Source: Streptomyces aurantiacus
GTDB taxonomy: Bacteria; Actinomycetota; Actinomycetes; Streptomycetales; Streptomycetaceae
Reading direction: 5' to 3'
NCBI RefSeq assembly: GCF_027107535.1
Contig: NZ_CP114283.1
Coordinates: 2,914,001 to 2,978,000 of the forward strand
Length of the DNA stretch: 64,000 nucleotides
Shown piece by piece: positions 45,528 to 54,666 of this stretch. A program made the translations under genes and the position numbers. The notes beneath the pieces are model-generated. The model worked only from the letters and a program-made list of their open reading frames with translations. It was not told the DNA's origin and did not search any database. Position 1 is the first letter of the stretch; every line of letters starts with the position of its first letter.

Positions 45528-47222
45528 ATGAGTGACAGCACCGCCGATCCCGAGCCGAACCACGCCGCGCCGGGCACGCCTTCGGACCCGCACGCCCCCA
45601 GGACCGAGGACGACCGTTCCTCCGGAGCGCGGACCGTGCTGCTGCGCGGCGGGGAGGTCCACAGCCCTGCCGACCCGTTCGCCACCGCGATGGTCGTGGA
45701 GCGCGGGCAGGTCGCCTGGGTCGGTTCGGAGGGCGCCGCCGACGCGTTCTCGGACGGCGTCGACGAGGTGGTGGACCTCGAAGGGGCGCTCGTCACCCCG
45801 GCGTTCACGGACGCGCACGTGCACACCACGGCCACCGGCCTCGCCCTCACCGGGCTCGACCTCTCCGGCGCCCGCACCCTCGGCGACGCCATGGCCCGCG
45901 TACGGGACTTCGCGGCCTCCCGTCCCGCCGACCGGGTACTCCTCGGCCACGGCTGGGACGCCGCCCGCTGGCCAGAGCGACGGCCCCCGCGGCGTGCCGA
46001 GCTCGACGAGGCCACCGGTGGCCGCCCGCTCTACCTCAGCCGCATCGACGTCCACTCGGCCGTCGCCACCACCGCCCTGCTGGACATGGCGCCGGGCGTA
46101 CGCGGGGCGGCCGGATTCACGGACGGCGAACCGCTCACCCGCGACGCCCACCACGCCGTACGCGCCGCCGCGTTCGCAGCCGTGACGCCGCGACAGCGTA
46201 CGGAGGCCCAGCGCGCCGCCCTCCGGCACGCGGCCTCGCTCGGCATCGGCTCCGTGCACGAGTGCGCGGGCCCGGAGATCTCCTCCGAGGACGACTTCAC
46301 CGGTCTGCTCCGGCTCGCCGCCGGGGAGCCCGGACCCCGTGTCGTCGGCTACTGGGCCGAACAGGACGTCACCCGGGCCCGCGAGCTCGGAGCGGCGGGC
46401 GCCGCGGGCGACCTCTTCGTGGACGGCGCCCTCGGCTCGCACACGGCCTGCCTGCACCGGCCCTACGCCGACGCCGGTCACAGCGGTACCGCGTACCTGG
46501 ACACCGCCGCCGTCGCCGCCCATGTGGTGGCGTGCACCGAGGCGGGGCTCCAGGCGGGCTTCCACGCCATCGGGGACGCCGCCGTGACCTCCGTGGTCGA
46601 AGGCATGCGCGTCGCCGCCGAGAAGGTCGGCGCGGCCCGGGTGCGCGCCGCCCGGCATCGCGTCGAGCACGCCGAGATGCTCACACCCGAGACGATCGCC
46701 GGCTTCGCCGACCTCGGCCTCATCGCCTCCGTCCAGCCTGCCTTCGACGCACTGTGGGGCGGCGAGGACGGCATGTACGTCCAGCGTCTGGGCGCCGAGC
46801 GGGCACGCACGCTCAACCCCTTCGCCGCGTTGCTGCGGGCCGGAGTCCCGCTCGCCTTCGGATCCGACAGCCCCGTCACCCCGCTCGACCCGTGGGGCAC
46901 CGTCCGCGCCGCGGCCTTCCACCGGACCCCCGAGCACCGGGTGTCCGTGCGCGCCGCCTTCACGGCGCACACGCGGGGCGGCTGGCGGGCGGTCGGACGG
47001 GACGACGCGGGGGTCCTGGTGCCCGGCGCGCCCGCGGACTACGCCGTGTGGCGCACCGACGAACTGCTGGTCCAGGCCCCGGACGACCGCGTCGCCCGCT
47101 GGTCGACGGACCCCCGCTCCGGCACGCCGGGACTGCCCGACCTGACACCCGGAGCGCGCCTGCCCGTCTGCCTGCGCACCGTGGTGGACGGCCGAACCGT
47201 ATTCGTACGGCCGGACGAGTGA
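45528..47222 (+). CDS. YtcJ-type metal-dependent amidohydrolase
   Basis: 564 aa. ATG 45528 is chosen because a leaderless-type -10 precedes it; a GTG at 45513 is the alternative. N- and C-terminal strands form the small beta-sandwich; the TIM barrel lies between. The metal site is seen in FTDAHVHTTATGLAL (HxH), HAIGDAAV and RVEHAEM, and the last metal ligand in FGSDSPVTPLDPWGTV. This group (amidohydrolase 3, YtcJ/NfdA) hydrolyses amides such as formamide derivatives. Substrate unknown. Confidence 0.9.
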   Translation: MSDSTADPEPNHAAPGTPSDPHAPRTEDDRSSGARTVLLRGGEVHSPADPFATAMVVERGQVAWVGSEGAADAFSDGVDEVVDLEGALVTPAFTDAHVHTTATGLALTGLDLSGARTLGDAMARVRDFAASRPADRVLLGHGWDAARWPERRPPRRAELDEATGGRPLYLSRIDVHSAVATTALLDMAPGVRGAAGFTDGEPLTRDAHHAVRAAAFAAVTPRQRTEAQRAALRHAASLGIGSVHECAGPEISSEDDFTGLLRLAAGEPGPRVVGYWAEQDVTRARELGAAGAAGDLFVDGALGSHTACLHRPYADAGHSGTAYLDTAAVAAHVVACTEAGLQAGFHAIGDAAVTSVVEGMRVAAEKVGAARVRAARHRVEHAEMLTPETIAGFADLGLIASVQPAFDALWGGEDGMYVQRLGAERARTLNPFAALLRAGVPLAFGSDSPVTPLDPWGTVRAAAFHRTPEHRVSVRAAFTAHTRGGWRAVGRDDAGVLVPGAPADYAVWRTDELLVQAPDDRVARWSTDPRSGTPGLPDLTPGARLPVCLRTVVDGRTVFVRPDE

Positions 47223-47331
47223 TGTCCCGGGGTGGCGCGGCGCCGATCATGGCCCGCCGGCCTGTCGTGCGACCTGCGTATCCTCCGCGTTGACCAGGCG
47301 TTTGCTGGAAAACCAGCAGCTCAAACGGCTG

Positions 47332-47362
47332 TTGACAGCGAGCGGCAGGTGGCCGGTAGGTT
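47332..47362 (+). promoter_or_regulatory. Putative housekeeping promoter in a 502-bp spacer
   Basis: TTGACA (47332-47337) and TAGGTT (47357-47362) are 19 bp apart. The spacer 47223-47724 otherwise holds a hairpin TGCTGG-AAAA-CCAGCA at 47302-47317 and no convincing gene. If active, it gives ppm1 a leader of about 355 nt, or a small RNA. Confidence 0.4.
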
Positions 47363-47724
47363 CGGCCGGGTCCACCACCGGACGTCCGACCGGTGAACTT
47401 CCGCGCAGTCGCCGCAGCGCAGTTGGGTCAGGGGTGGTGTGCCGCACCGGCGCACCGCCACTGGGAGCCAGGCCCAGCGCCCGCGCCACGGGGCGAGGGA
47501 ACGTTCCGGCCGGATGGTGTGACCCGGGTGGGGCCCGGACGCTCAGTAGACAACGGCTTTCGGTCGACCCGCAGCCAGCGGGTCCCAGGTCGGCCCGAAG
47601 GGCGCCGGGCCCCGATCCGCAGTACCACCCCTTCGCGGGACTTTCGAGTCGGCGCCTAACCGGCGCGAAGAGCGGCGCTCGCTATGGTGGAGCCCCTCTC
47701 GCACGGAAGTCTTAAGGGGAAGCT

Positions 47725-48492
47725 GTGAACGACGGCGGTGAACGACGGTTCGGTCCGCTCGGTACGACCCTGGTGATCATCCCGACCTTCAACGAGGCGG
47801 AGAACATCAAGGCGATCGTCGGCCGGGTACGGGCGGCCGTCCCCGCGGCGCACGTCCTGGTCGCCGACGACAACAGCCCCGACGGCACCGGAAAGCTCGC
47901 CGACGAACTGACCGTCGAGGACGACCACGTCCACGTGATGCACCGCAAGGGCAAGGAGGGCCTCGGCGCCGCCTACCTCGCGGGTTTCCGCTGGGGCCTG
48001 GAGCACGGGTACGGCGTCCTGGTGGAGATGGACGCCGACGGCTCGCACCAGCCCGAGGAACTGCCCCGGCTGCTGACCGCGCTGAAGGGCGCCGACCTCG
48101 CGCTCGGTTCCCGCTGGGTACCGGGCGGCCGGGTGGTGAACTGGCCCAAGTCCCGCGAGTTCCTCTCGCGCGGGGGAAGCCTGTACTCGCGCGTCCTGCT
48201 GGACGTGCCGATCCGTGATGTCACAGGCGGCTACCGGGCCTTCAGGCGCGAGACCCTGGAAGGCCTCGGACTCGGCGAGGTCTCCTCGCAGGGCTACTGC
48301 TTCCAGGTCGACCTGGCCCGCCGGGCCGTCAAGGCAGGCTTCCACGTGGTCGAGGTGCCCATCACGTTCGTCGAGCGTGAGCTCGGCGACTCCAAGATGA
48401 GCCGCGACATCCTGGTGGAGGCGCTGTGGCGGGTCACCACCTGGGGTGTGGGGGAGCGCGCAGGGCGTGTTCTCGGGCGTCGCAAGCCCTGA
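47725..48492 (+). CDS. ppm1: Polyprenol-phosphate mannose synthase (Ppm1 catalytic domain)
   Basis: 255-aa GT2 enzyme that transfers mannose from GDP-mannose to polyprenol phosphate; the product feeds protein O-mannosylation and cell-surface glycans. Visible motifs: [44 protein letters not shown] with the catalytic DxD, and [10 protein letters not shown]. No acyltransferase domain is attached, unlike the two-domain mycobacterial Ppm1. In S. coelicolor this enzyme is needed for phage phiC31 infection, to my knowledge. GTG start at 47725. Confidence 0.94.
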   Translation: MNDGGERRFGPLGTTLVIIPTFNEAENIKAIVGRVRAAVPAAHVLVADDNSPDGTGKLADELTVEDDHVHVMHRKGKEGLGAAYLAGFRWGLEHGYGVLVEMDADGSHQPEELPRLLTALKGADLALGSRWVPGGRVVNWPKSREFLSRGGSLYSRVLLDVPIRDVTGGYRAFRRETLEGLGLGEVSSQGYCFQVDLARRAVKAGFHVVEVPITFVERELGDSKMSRDILVEALWRVTTWGVGERAGRVLGRRKP

Positions 48493-48568
48493 AGCAGGAT
48501 TCCGTCGCACGGGCGGCTCTGACCACCCGCTTATGCCGCACTGAGCCTGAGCCAGGCACACTGGACGC

Positions 48569-49150
48569 ATGACGACTGGCGCTTCGACCCCGCCCCCCTC
48601 ATCCCGGCCCCGCCGCTCCAAGGTGCTCAGGTTCCTGCCGATGGGCGTCGCCGCGTGGCTCGTGCTGGAGATCTGGCTGCTGATGGTGGTGGCGGGCGCG
48701 GCGAGCGGCCTCGCGGTGTTCCTGCTGCTGGTCGCCGGCTTCGTCCTCGGCTCCGTGGTCATCAAGCGCGCCGGGCGCCGGGCCTTCCGCGCGCTGAGTG
48801 AGACGCTGCAACAGCAGCAGAGCGGCGTGCCGCCCCAGGGCGGGACCAATTCCGAGGGCAACGGCCTGATGATGCTCGGCGGCCTCCTGCTGATGCTGCC
48901 GGGCCTGATCTCCGACGCGCTCGGCCTGCTGCTGCTGATCCCGCCGGTCCAGAAGGCTCTCGGCCGCTACGCGGAGCGTACGTTCGAGCGCAAGATGCGT
49001 GAGGTCTCCTCCGGCGGCCTCGGGGATGCCTTCCAGCAGGCCCGTATCCACCGTCCCGACGGCAAGGTCGTCCAGGGCGAGGTCATCCGGGACGCCGAGC
49101 CGCGGGGGTACCAGGAGGACGCGGGGTCTCGGCCGCCGCTGACCGGCTGA
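48569..49150 (+). CDS. fxsA: FxsA-family membrane protein
   Basis: 193 aa. Four membrane helices: about residues 24-44, 46-66, a pair around LMMLGGLLLMLPGLISDALGLLLLIPPV. The short LPGLISDALG stretch is the FxsA signature. E. coli FxsA modulates exclusion of phage T7 by F; the role in Streptomyces is unknown. Polar N- and C-termini. CACACT lies 6 nt before the ATG, so the mRNA may be leaderless. Convergent with rbpA. Confidence 0.9.
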   Translation: MTTGASTPPPSSRPRRSKVLRFLPMGVAAWLVLEIWLLMVVAGAASGLAVFLLLVAGFVLGSVVIKRAGRRAFRALSETLQQQQSGVPPQGGTNSEGNGLMMLGGLLLMLPGLISDALGLLLLIPPVQKALGRYAERTFERKMREVSSGGLGDAFQQARIHRPDGKVVQGEVIRDAEPRGYQEDAGSRPPLTG

Positions 49151-49331
49151 GGCAGGACGTGCGCCGGGGCTCGGCCCCGGCGCCGCTCGCGCGGTCCGGA
49201 GAGGCCGGGACGCCACCGCAGACGCGGAACGCGGAACGCCACCGGTGAGCTGAGATGCCGCCGGGGGGCCATGGCGGCCAGGGATCGTTCGGGGACCTGC
49301 GCGACCGCCAATGGAGCACGACGGACCCGCA

Positions 49332-49422
49332 CCCGCGAAAGCGGGCGGAGGGACCTGCCCCGCCCAGGCAACCACCAGTATCCGGACGCACAAAACCGCA
49401 GGAACCGTACCCAGAAGTACGG
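49332..49422. terminator. Two stem-loops between fxsA and rbpA
   Basis: CCCGC-GAAA-GCGGG (49332-49345, GNRA loop) and CCGTAC-CCAGAA-GTACGG (49405-49422) lie between the convergent genes. No ORF in the 49151-49471 spacer looks coding. Confidence 0.7.
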
Positions 49423-49471
49423 CGCCCGCGGTCGCGTGCGTGCGATCTATGCCGCCCAACCCCCGGAGGGG

Positions 49472-49846
49472 TTACGCGGACTTGCGGCTGTCCCGAGGGT
49501 GGACCGCGATGTTCATGGCTCCGGATCGAAGCACGGCCAAGCGCTCTTCGAGGACCTCTTCGAGCTCCTCCCGCGTACGCCGCTCCATGAGCATGTCCCA
49601 ATGCGTACGGGCGGGCTTGGCCTTCTTCTCTTCAGGGCCGTCACCGTCCACCAGGAGTGCTTGGGCCCCGCAGACCTTGCACTCCCACTCCGGCGGGATC
49701 TCCGCCTCCACCGAGAAGGGCATCTCGAATCGATGGCCCTTCTCGCATGCGTACTCAACGGCCTGGCGCGGAGCCAGGTCGATGCCGCGGTCCGTCTCGT
49801 AGCTGGTCACCACGAGGCGCGTGCCGCGAAGAGCTCGCTCACTCAT
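49472..49846 (-). CDS. rbpA: RNA polymerase-binding protein RbpA
   Basis: 124 aa. Actinobacterial transcription factor that binds the principal sigma factor and the beta' subunit of RNA polymerase and stabilises open complexes. Characteristic segments: GTRLVVTSYETDRGIDLAPRQ, YACEKGHRFEMPFSVEAEIPPEWECKVCG (core with C and H residues that bind zinc in the Streptomyces protein) and ARTHWDMLMERRTREELEEVLEERLAVLR (basic linker and sigma-interaction helix). GGGAGG lies upstream of the ATG. A sigma-R promoter is at 49908-49933. Confidence 0.97.
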   Translation of the reverse strand: MSERALRGTRLVVTSYETDRGIDLAPRQAVEYACEKGHRFEMPFSVEAEIPPEWECKVCGAQALLVDGDGPEEKKAKPARTHWDMLMERRTREELEEVLEERLAVLRSGAMNIAVHPRDSRKSA

Positions 49847-49907
49847 GAATCGTGCCTCCCGGGCTTGTCGCCCACAGGACAGGTGTCGCTGTCGTCGTCA
49901 TCCGGTC

Positions 49908-49933
49908 AACGTCCGGTCGGCGGTAAAGATTCC
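49908..49933 (-). promoter_or_regulatory. Sigma-R type promoter of rbpA
   Basis: On the minus strand GGAAT (49929-49933), an 18-nt spacer, and GTT (49908-49910) match the sigma-R consensus GGAAT-N18-GTT. In S. coelicolor rbpA is a known sigma-R target, so induction by thiol stress is expected. Confidence 0.85.
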
Positions 49934-50100
49934 CGTCAGGGTCATGCGTCGCCGTCGTAGCTGCCCCTTGTTGTACCCACCTGCGCCCGGTTTGTCACAT
50001 CTGACAGTAGATGTCACCCAGCGTTGCGGCATCTTTGACGCGCAGTAACGGTACGCCTGGCAGGCCAAACGCGTACACTACCGTCCTTCGGCCCCGAGTG

Positions 50101-51459
50101 CTAAATCCTCGCGGGAACGGGGTTGCCCGCGTCGCGCACCGCCTGGCGCACCGGGACCCTCGCGAGCAGCACGAATCCCAGCACGAAGAAGGCCACGAGC
50201 GAGATGATCGCGTCCCGATAACTTCCGGTCAGCTGGTACGTCAGGCCGAACAGGAGCGGGCCCAGCCAGCTCATGCCGCGGTCGCTCATCTCGTACGCCG
50301 AGAAGTACGCGGCCTCCTTGCCGGGCGGCACCAGATGCGAGAACAGGGACCGGGACAGCGCCTGGCTGCCGCCGAGGACGAGTCCGATGCCGGCGGCGAG
50401 CACGAAGAACCAGACGGGTGCTCCGGCGGGCAGGAAGTATCCGGCGCCCAGGGTGAGGGTCCAGGCGACCAGCGAGCCGAGAATGGTCCGTTTGGCTCCG
50501 TACGTCCGGGCCAGACGGCCCATCCCGAGGGCGCCGGCCACCGCGAGCAGCTGGACCAGCAGCACGGCGACGATCAGCGTCGACTGGTCGAGTCCCAGTT
50601 CCTCCGAGCCGTACACGGAGGCCTGCGAGATGACCGTCTGGATGCCGTCGTTGTAGACGAGGTACGCGAGGAGGAAGGCGAGCGTCAGCGGCTGCCGGCG
50701 CATGTCGCGCACGGTGGCCGCCAGCTGCCGCCAGCCGTGCCCGGACACGGTGGACGAGCCCGGAGCTGCCGACGCGCGGCGGTCGCGCAGCCGCTTGAGC
50801 GGGATGAGGGTGAAGGCGCCCCACCAGATGCCCGCCGAGGCCAGGCAGATCCGGACGGCCATCGCCTCCGAGAGGCCGAAGTCGGCGTGGGCGGTGTAGA
50901 GGACCAGGTTCACCACGAGGACCAGCGAGCCCGCCGCGTAGCCGAAGGCCCAGCCCCTGGAGGAGACGGCGTCGCGCTCCTCGGACGGCGCGATCTGCGG
51001 CAGATAGGAGTTGTAGAGCACCATCGACACGGCCAGGGAGGCGTTGGCCACGATCAGCAGCAGACCGCCCAGCAGATAGCGGTCGCCGTCCAGGAAGAAC
51101 ATGCCCGTGGTGGCCGCCGCACCCAGGTAGGCGGCGATCGCGAGGAGCGGCTTCTTGCGGCCCGTACGGTCGGCCGCTGCGCCCGCGAGCGGCATCACGA
51201 AGATCGACAGGATCACGGAAGCGGACACGCAGTAGGCGAAGAAGGAGCCCGCGCGCAGGGGAACGCCCAGCGGGTGGACGAATCCCTCCGCGTCCGCGGC
51301 GGCCTTGGCGACCGAGGTCAGATACGGGCCGAGGAACACGGTGAGGACGCTCGTCGAGTAGACGGAGCAGGCCCAGTCGTAGAAGTACCAGCCGCGTTGT
51401 TCGCGCCGCCGTTCGGCGGCTCCGTCCGCCGCCCGCTCCCGCACGGTGTCGGTGCCCAT
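50101..51459 (-). CDS. MFS transporter of the UMF1/Atg22-like type
   Basis: 452 aa, 11-12 helices. RGWYFYDWACSVYSTSVLTVFLGPYL is the family's N-terminal signature (the YDWA motif), and NSYLPQIAPSEERDAVSSRGWAFGYAAGSL matches the UMF1 loop. Fungal Atg22 exports amino acids from the vacuole; bacterial substrates are not known. It lies 60 bp after the phosphodiesterase gene on the same strand, so it may be the last gene of the yczE-GDPD unit. Confidence 0.88.
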   Translation of the reverse strand: MGTDTVRERAADGAAERRREQRGWYFYDWACSVYSTSVLTVFLGPYLTSVAKAAADAEGFVHPLGVPLRAGSFFAYCVSASVILSIFVMPLAGAAADRTGRKKPLLAIAAYLGAAATTGMFFLDGDRYLLGGLLLIVANASLAVSMVLYNSYLPQIAPSEERDAVSSRGWAFGYAAGSLVLVVNLVLYTAHADFGLSEAMAVRICLASAGIWWGAFTLIPLKRLRDRRASAAPGSSTVSGHGWRQLAATVRDMRRQPLTLAFLLAYLVYNDGIQTVISQASVYGSEELGLDQSTLIVAVLLVQLLAVAGALGMGRLARTYGAKRTILGSLVAWTLTLGAGYFLPAGAPVWFFVLAAGIGLVLGGSQALSRSLFSHLVPPGKEAAYFSAYEMSDRGMSWLGPLLFGLTYQLTGSYRDAIISLVAFFVLGFVLLARVPVRQAVRDAGNPVPARI

Positions 51460-51519
51460 CCGTGCCCTCGCTTCCCCGTCGTGTCCCCGTACGCGGACGC
51501 CGCGCGGTGCGCCGGGCCG

Positions 51520-52287
51520 TCAGACCCAGGTGCCACGGTCCTTCAGGACCCCGCGCAGCGTCTCGATGTGATCGGTCATGATGCCATCGGCTCCCAGGTC
51601 CAGGAGCCGGTGCATCCGCTCGGCCTCGTTGACCGTCCACACGTGGACCTGCAGCCCGCGCGCGTGGGCGGCTCGCACGAAGCGGCGGTCGACCACGGGG
51701 ACGCCCGACTGGGCTTCGGGAACCTGCGCGCAGACCGCCGAGCGGCGCAGCGCGGCGGGTAGGCCCCACGACCTCAGGCGCAGCCCCAGTACGCCCCGGG
51801 TGCCGTACGAGGTGGCCAGGCGGGGGCCGGCCAGGTGCTGGGCGCGGGCGACCCGCGCCTCGGAGAAGGAGCCGACACAGACGCGGTCCCAGGAATCCGT
51901 GCGACCGATCAGGTCGAGGAGTGGGCGCAGCGCGGGCTCCGCCTTGACGTCGACGTTCCAGCGGACACCGGGGAAGGTCTCCAGCAGTTCCTCGAAGAGG
52001 GGGACCGGTTCGGCGCCCGCCACGCGCGCGTGGCGCACGTCGTCCCAGGGGAGGTCCGCTATCCGGCCCGCCCCGTCGGTCACCCGGTCCAGCGTCGCGT
52101 CGTGGAAGGCGACGAGCCGTCCGTCCCTCGTGGCGTGCACATCGGTCTCGATGTACCGGTAGCCGGCCCCGACCGCGCGGCGGAACTGGGCCACGGTGTT
52201 CTCCAGGCCGTCGGCGGCTCCGCCCCGGTGGGCGAACGCGATGGGGCCGGGATGGTCGAGGTAGGGGTGGCGTACGCGCGAGGTCAC
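51520..52287 (-). CDS. Glycerophosphodiester phosphodiesterase
   Basis: 255 aa; releases glycerol 3-phosphate from glycerophosphodiesters. GTG at 52285-52287 overlaps the yczE-like stop (GTGA). GDPD motifs: IAFAHRGGAADGLENT (catalytic His/Arg), YIETDVHATRDGRLVAFHDATLDRVTDG and the HVWTVNE near the C-terminus. No signal peptide, so cytosolic (UgpQ-like). Confidence 0.93.
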   Translation of the reverse strand: MTSRVRHPYLDHPGPIAFAHRGGAADGLENTVAQFRRAVGAGYRYIETDVHATRDGRLVAFHDATLDRVTDGAGRIADLPWDDVRHARVAGAEPVPLFEELLETFPGVRWNVDVKAEPALRPLLDLIGRTDSWDRVCVGSFSEARVARAQHLAGPRLATSYGTRGVLGLRLRSWGLPAALRRSAVCAQVPEAQSGVPVVDRRFVRAAHARGLQVHVWTVNEAERMHRLLDLGADGIMTDHIETLRGVLKDRGTWV

Positions 52288-52982
52288 CGCCGCAGTATCG
52301 CCTCCTCCGACGACCCGCCGGCAACGACCGTGCTGCCGTCCGGTGATGCCTGCGGGACGGCGAACACCCGCAGGAAGAGCTGGGCCAGCGGGCCGATGGC
52401 CACCGCGTACAGGACCGTTCCCACGCCGACCGTGCCGCCCAGGACGAAGCCCGTCGCGACCACGGCCACCTCCAAAGCCGTGCGCACCAGGCGGATCGAC
52501 CGGCCGGTGCGCCGGTGGAGGCCCGTCATCAGGCCGTCGCGCGGACCCGGACCGAAGCGGGCCGCTATGTAGAGCCCTGTCGCCACCCCGTTGAGCAGGA
52601 CGCCCGCCACCAGCAGGGGGACACGGATCCCGAGGGCGTGCACGTCCGGGAGCAGGGCGAGGGTGCCGTCCATCGCGATGCCGACCACGAAGACGTTGGA
52701 GATCGTCCCGAGGCCCGGGCGCTGGCGCAACGGGATCCACAGGAGGAGAACCGCGGCGCCCACGATGATCGAGACGACACCGATGGTCAGCCCGGTCAGC
52801 TCGGCGAGGCCCTGGTCCAGGACGCTCCACGGAGCCAGACCCAGGTCCCCCTCCACGAGGAGGGCCACGCTCGCGCCGTACAGCGCCAGGCCCACGTACA
52901 GCTGAAGCAGTCTGCGGGTGAGGCGCCCCGGCGGTGGAGTGGACAAGGAGTGCTCCCTGGTGGTGGTAGTGGACCGGCTCAT
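52284..52982 (-). CDS. YczE/YitT-family membrane protein
   Basis: 232 aa, five or six membrane helices, starting at ATG 52980-52982. The family features LGLAPWSVLDQGLAELTGLTIGVVSI and GPGPRDGLMTGLHRRTGRSIRLVRTALEV are present. YczE proteins are found divergent from MocR regulators across many bacteria and are thought to transport a compound sensed by the regulator. Here the MocR gene starts 64 bp away. Followed with 4-bp overlap by the phosphodiesterase. Confidence 0.88.
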   Translation of the reverse strand: MSRSTTTTREHSLSTPPPGRLTRRLLQLYVGLALYGASVALLVEGDLGLAPWSVLDQGLAELTGLTIGVVSIIVGAAVLLLWIPLRQRPGLGTISNVFVVGIAMDGTLALLPDVHALGIRVPLLVAGVLLNGVATGLYIAARFGPGPRDGLMTGLHRRTGRSIRLVRTALEVAVVATGFVLGGTVGVGTVLYAVAIGPLAQLFLRVFAVPQASPDGSTVVAGGSSEEAILRR

Positions 52983-52999
52983 GACACTCTGTGGCGTGA

Positions 53000-53013
53000 G
53001 AAGAGGCCTCTTC
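53000..53013. promoter_or_regulatory. 14-bp palindrome between yczE-like and MocR genes
   Basis: GAAGAGGCCTCTTC is a perfect palindrome in the 63-bp divergent spacer. TGGAC also recurs on both sides (near 52970 and at 53034), as expected for MocR direct-repeat sites. Confidence 0.45.
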
Positions 53014-53045
53014 CATGGCCAATTCGGGGAAGGTGGACTGAAATC

Positions 53046-54545
53046 ATGGCGCAGTGGACTTCGGCGGTGGGAGCCGCTCAGCTCGCCCGGCTGCTCAACT
53101 CCCAGCAGGAGCGCCCGGCGGGCCCCGGCGCGCGTCGTCCGCCGGCCTATCGTGCCCTCGCCGACGGCGTCCGGCTGCTCGTCCTCGAAGGCCGGGTGCC
53201 CGTGGCCGCGCGACTGCCCGCCGAGCGCGAACTGGCCCTCTCCCTTTCCGTGAGCCGCACGACGGTGGCCGCCGCCTACGAAGCGCTGCGCGCCGAAGGG
53301 TTCCTGGAGTCCCGCAGGGGAGCCGGCAGCTGGACCGCCGTACCGGCCGGGAACCCGCTGCCCGCCCGCGGCCTCGAACCCCTGCCGCCCGAGGCCCTCG
53401 GTTCCATGATCGACCTCGGCTGCGCGGCCCTGCCCGCACCCGAACCCTGGCTCACCCGGGCCGTCCAGGGCGCGCTGGAGGAACTGCCGCCGTACGCCCA
53501 CACGCACGGCGACTACCCGGCCGGGCTGCCCGCGCTGCGCGAGACGCTCGCCGAGCGGTACACCGCGCGCGGCATCCCGACCATGCCCGAGCAGATCATG
53601 GTGACCACCGGAGCCATGGGTGCCATCGACGCCATCTGTCACCTCTTCTCCGGGCGAGGGGAGCGCATCGCGGTCGAGTCGCCCTCGTACGCCAACATCC
53701 TTCAGCTGATGCGCGAGGCCGGTGCCCGTCTGGTGCCCGTCGCCATGGCCGAGGGGCTCGCGGGCTGGGACATGGACCGCTGGCGGCAGGTGCTGCGTGA
53801 CGCGGCGCCCCGCCTCGCCTACGTCGTCGCCGACTTCCACAACCCGACCGGTGCGCTCGCCGACGAGGACCAGCGGCGCCGGCTCGTCGACGCCGCGCGG
53901 TCGGCCGGCACCGTGCTGGTCGTCGACGAGACCATGAGCGAACTGCATCTCGACGAAGGGCTCGCACTGCCGCGCCCCGTCTGCGGATTCGACCCGGCCG
54001 GGTCGACGGTCGTCACGGTCGGGTCGGCCAGCAAGGCCTTCTGGGCCGGCATGCGGATCGGCTGGGTCCGCGCCGCGCCCGACGTGATCCGCAGCCTGGT
54101 CGCGGCGCGCGCCTACGCCGACCTCGGCACCCCCGTCCTGGAGCAGCTCGCGGTGAACTGGCTGCTGAGCACCGGTGGCTGGGAGCAGGCCGTGGACGTG
54201 CGGCGCGACCAGGCCCGCGAGAACCGGGACGCCCTGGTGGCGGCCCTGCGCCGTGAGCTTCCCAGCTGGGAGTTCGACGTGCCGAGCGGCGGCCTCACCC
54301 TGTGGGTGCGTACCGGGGGCCTGTCCGGCTCGCGGCTGGCCGAGGTCGGCGAGCGCGTGGGCGTACGGGTGCCGTCAGGGCCCCGTTTCGGCGTGGACGG
54401 GGCCTTCGAGGGTTACGTGCGCCTGCCCTTCACGGTCGGCGGGGCGGTCGCCGACGAGGCCGCGGCGCGGCTGGCGGCGGCGGCCCGGCTGGTCGAGAAG
54501 GGCGCGAGCGGAGGAACCGAGCCACCGCGCACGTTCGTGGCGTGA
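53046..54545 (+). CDS. MocR-type regulator (GntR HTH fused to PLP aminotransferase fold)
   Basis: 499 aa. GntR winged HTH at about residues 35-95 (ADGVRLLVLEGRVPVAARLPAERELALSLSVSRTTVAAAYEALRAEG) joined to an aminotransferase class I domain (about 125-480). The PLP lysine is Lys330 in VGSASKAFWAGMRIGW; FHNPTG and VVDETMSEL are the other PLP-site motifs. MocR proteins regulate transcription when PLP or a substrate aldimine forms. It probably controls the divergent yczE-like gene. ATG 53046 is preceded by GGAAGGTGG. Confidence 0.93.
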   Translation: MAQWTSAVGAAQLARLLNSQQERPAGPGARRPPAYRALADGVRLLVLEGRVPVAARLPAERELALSLSVSRTTVAAAYEALRAEGFLESRRGAGSWTAVPAGNPLPARGLEPLPPEALGSMIDLGCAALPAPEPWLTRAVQGALEELPPYAHTHGDYPAGLPALRETLAERYTARGIPTMPEQIMVTTGAMGAIDAICHLFSGRGERIAVESPSYANILQLMREAGARLVPVAMAEGLAGWDMDRWRQVLRDAAPRLAYVVADFHNPTGALADEDQRRRLVDAARSAGTVLVVDETMSELHLDEGLALPRPVCGFDPAGSTVVTVGSASKAFWAGMRIGWVRAAPDVIRSLVAARAYADLGTPVLEQLAVNWLLSTGGWEQAVDVRRDQARENRDALVAALRRELPSWEFDVPSGGLTLWVRTGGLSGSRLAEVGERVGVRVPSGPRFGVDGAFEGYVRLPFTVGGAVADEAAARLAAAARLVEKGASGGTEPPRTFVA

Positions 54546-54666
54546 TGCCGCGCCCCGCGCCTCGGTGCCTCACGTCGCCGGCGTGTGATCCGGGCGTCGT
54601 CCGTGGGGTGCAGACCTCGCGGCCCGGCTCGTGGCCGGTCCCTCCGGTTCGCGTCGGCGCCGGAGC

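Noticed and set aside
47290..47715. 141-codon plus-strand ORF in the ppm1 spacer
   Set aside because: Low-complexity Arg/Pro/Ser composition, no ribosome-binding site and poor third-position bias.
49151..49471. Possible riboswitch or small RNA in the fxsA-rbpA interval
   Set aside because: Only two simple hairpins fit convergent terminators; no known riboswitch consensus was found.
49985..50100. TTGACG/TACACT promoter-like pair antisense to the MFS 3' end
   Set aside because: The two boxes are not at a workable distance, and the near-palindrome GTCACATCT-N6-AGATGTCAC has a mismatch; too weak to call.
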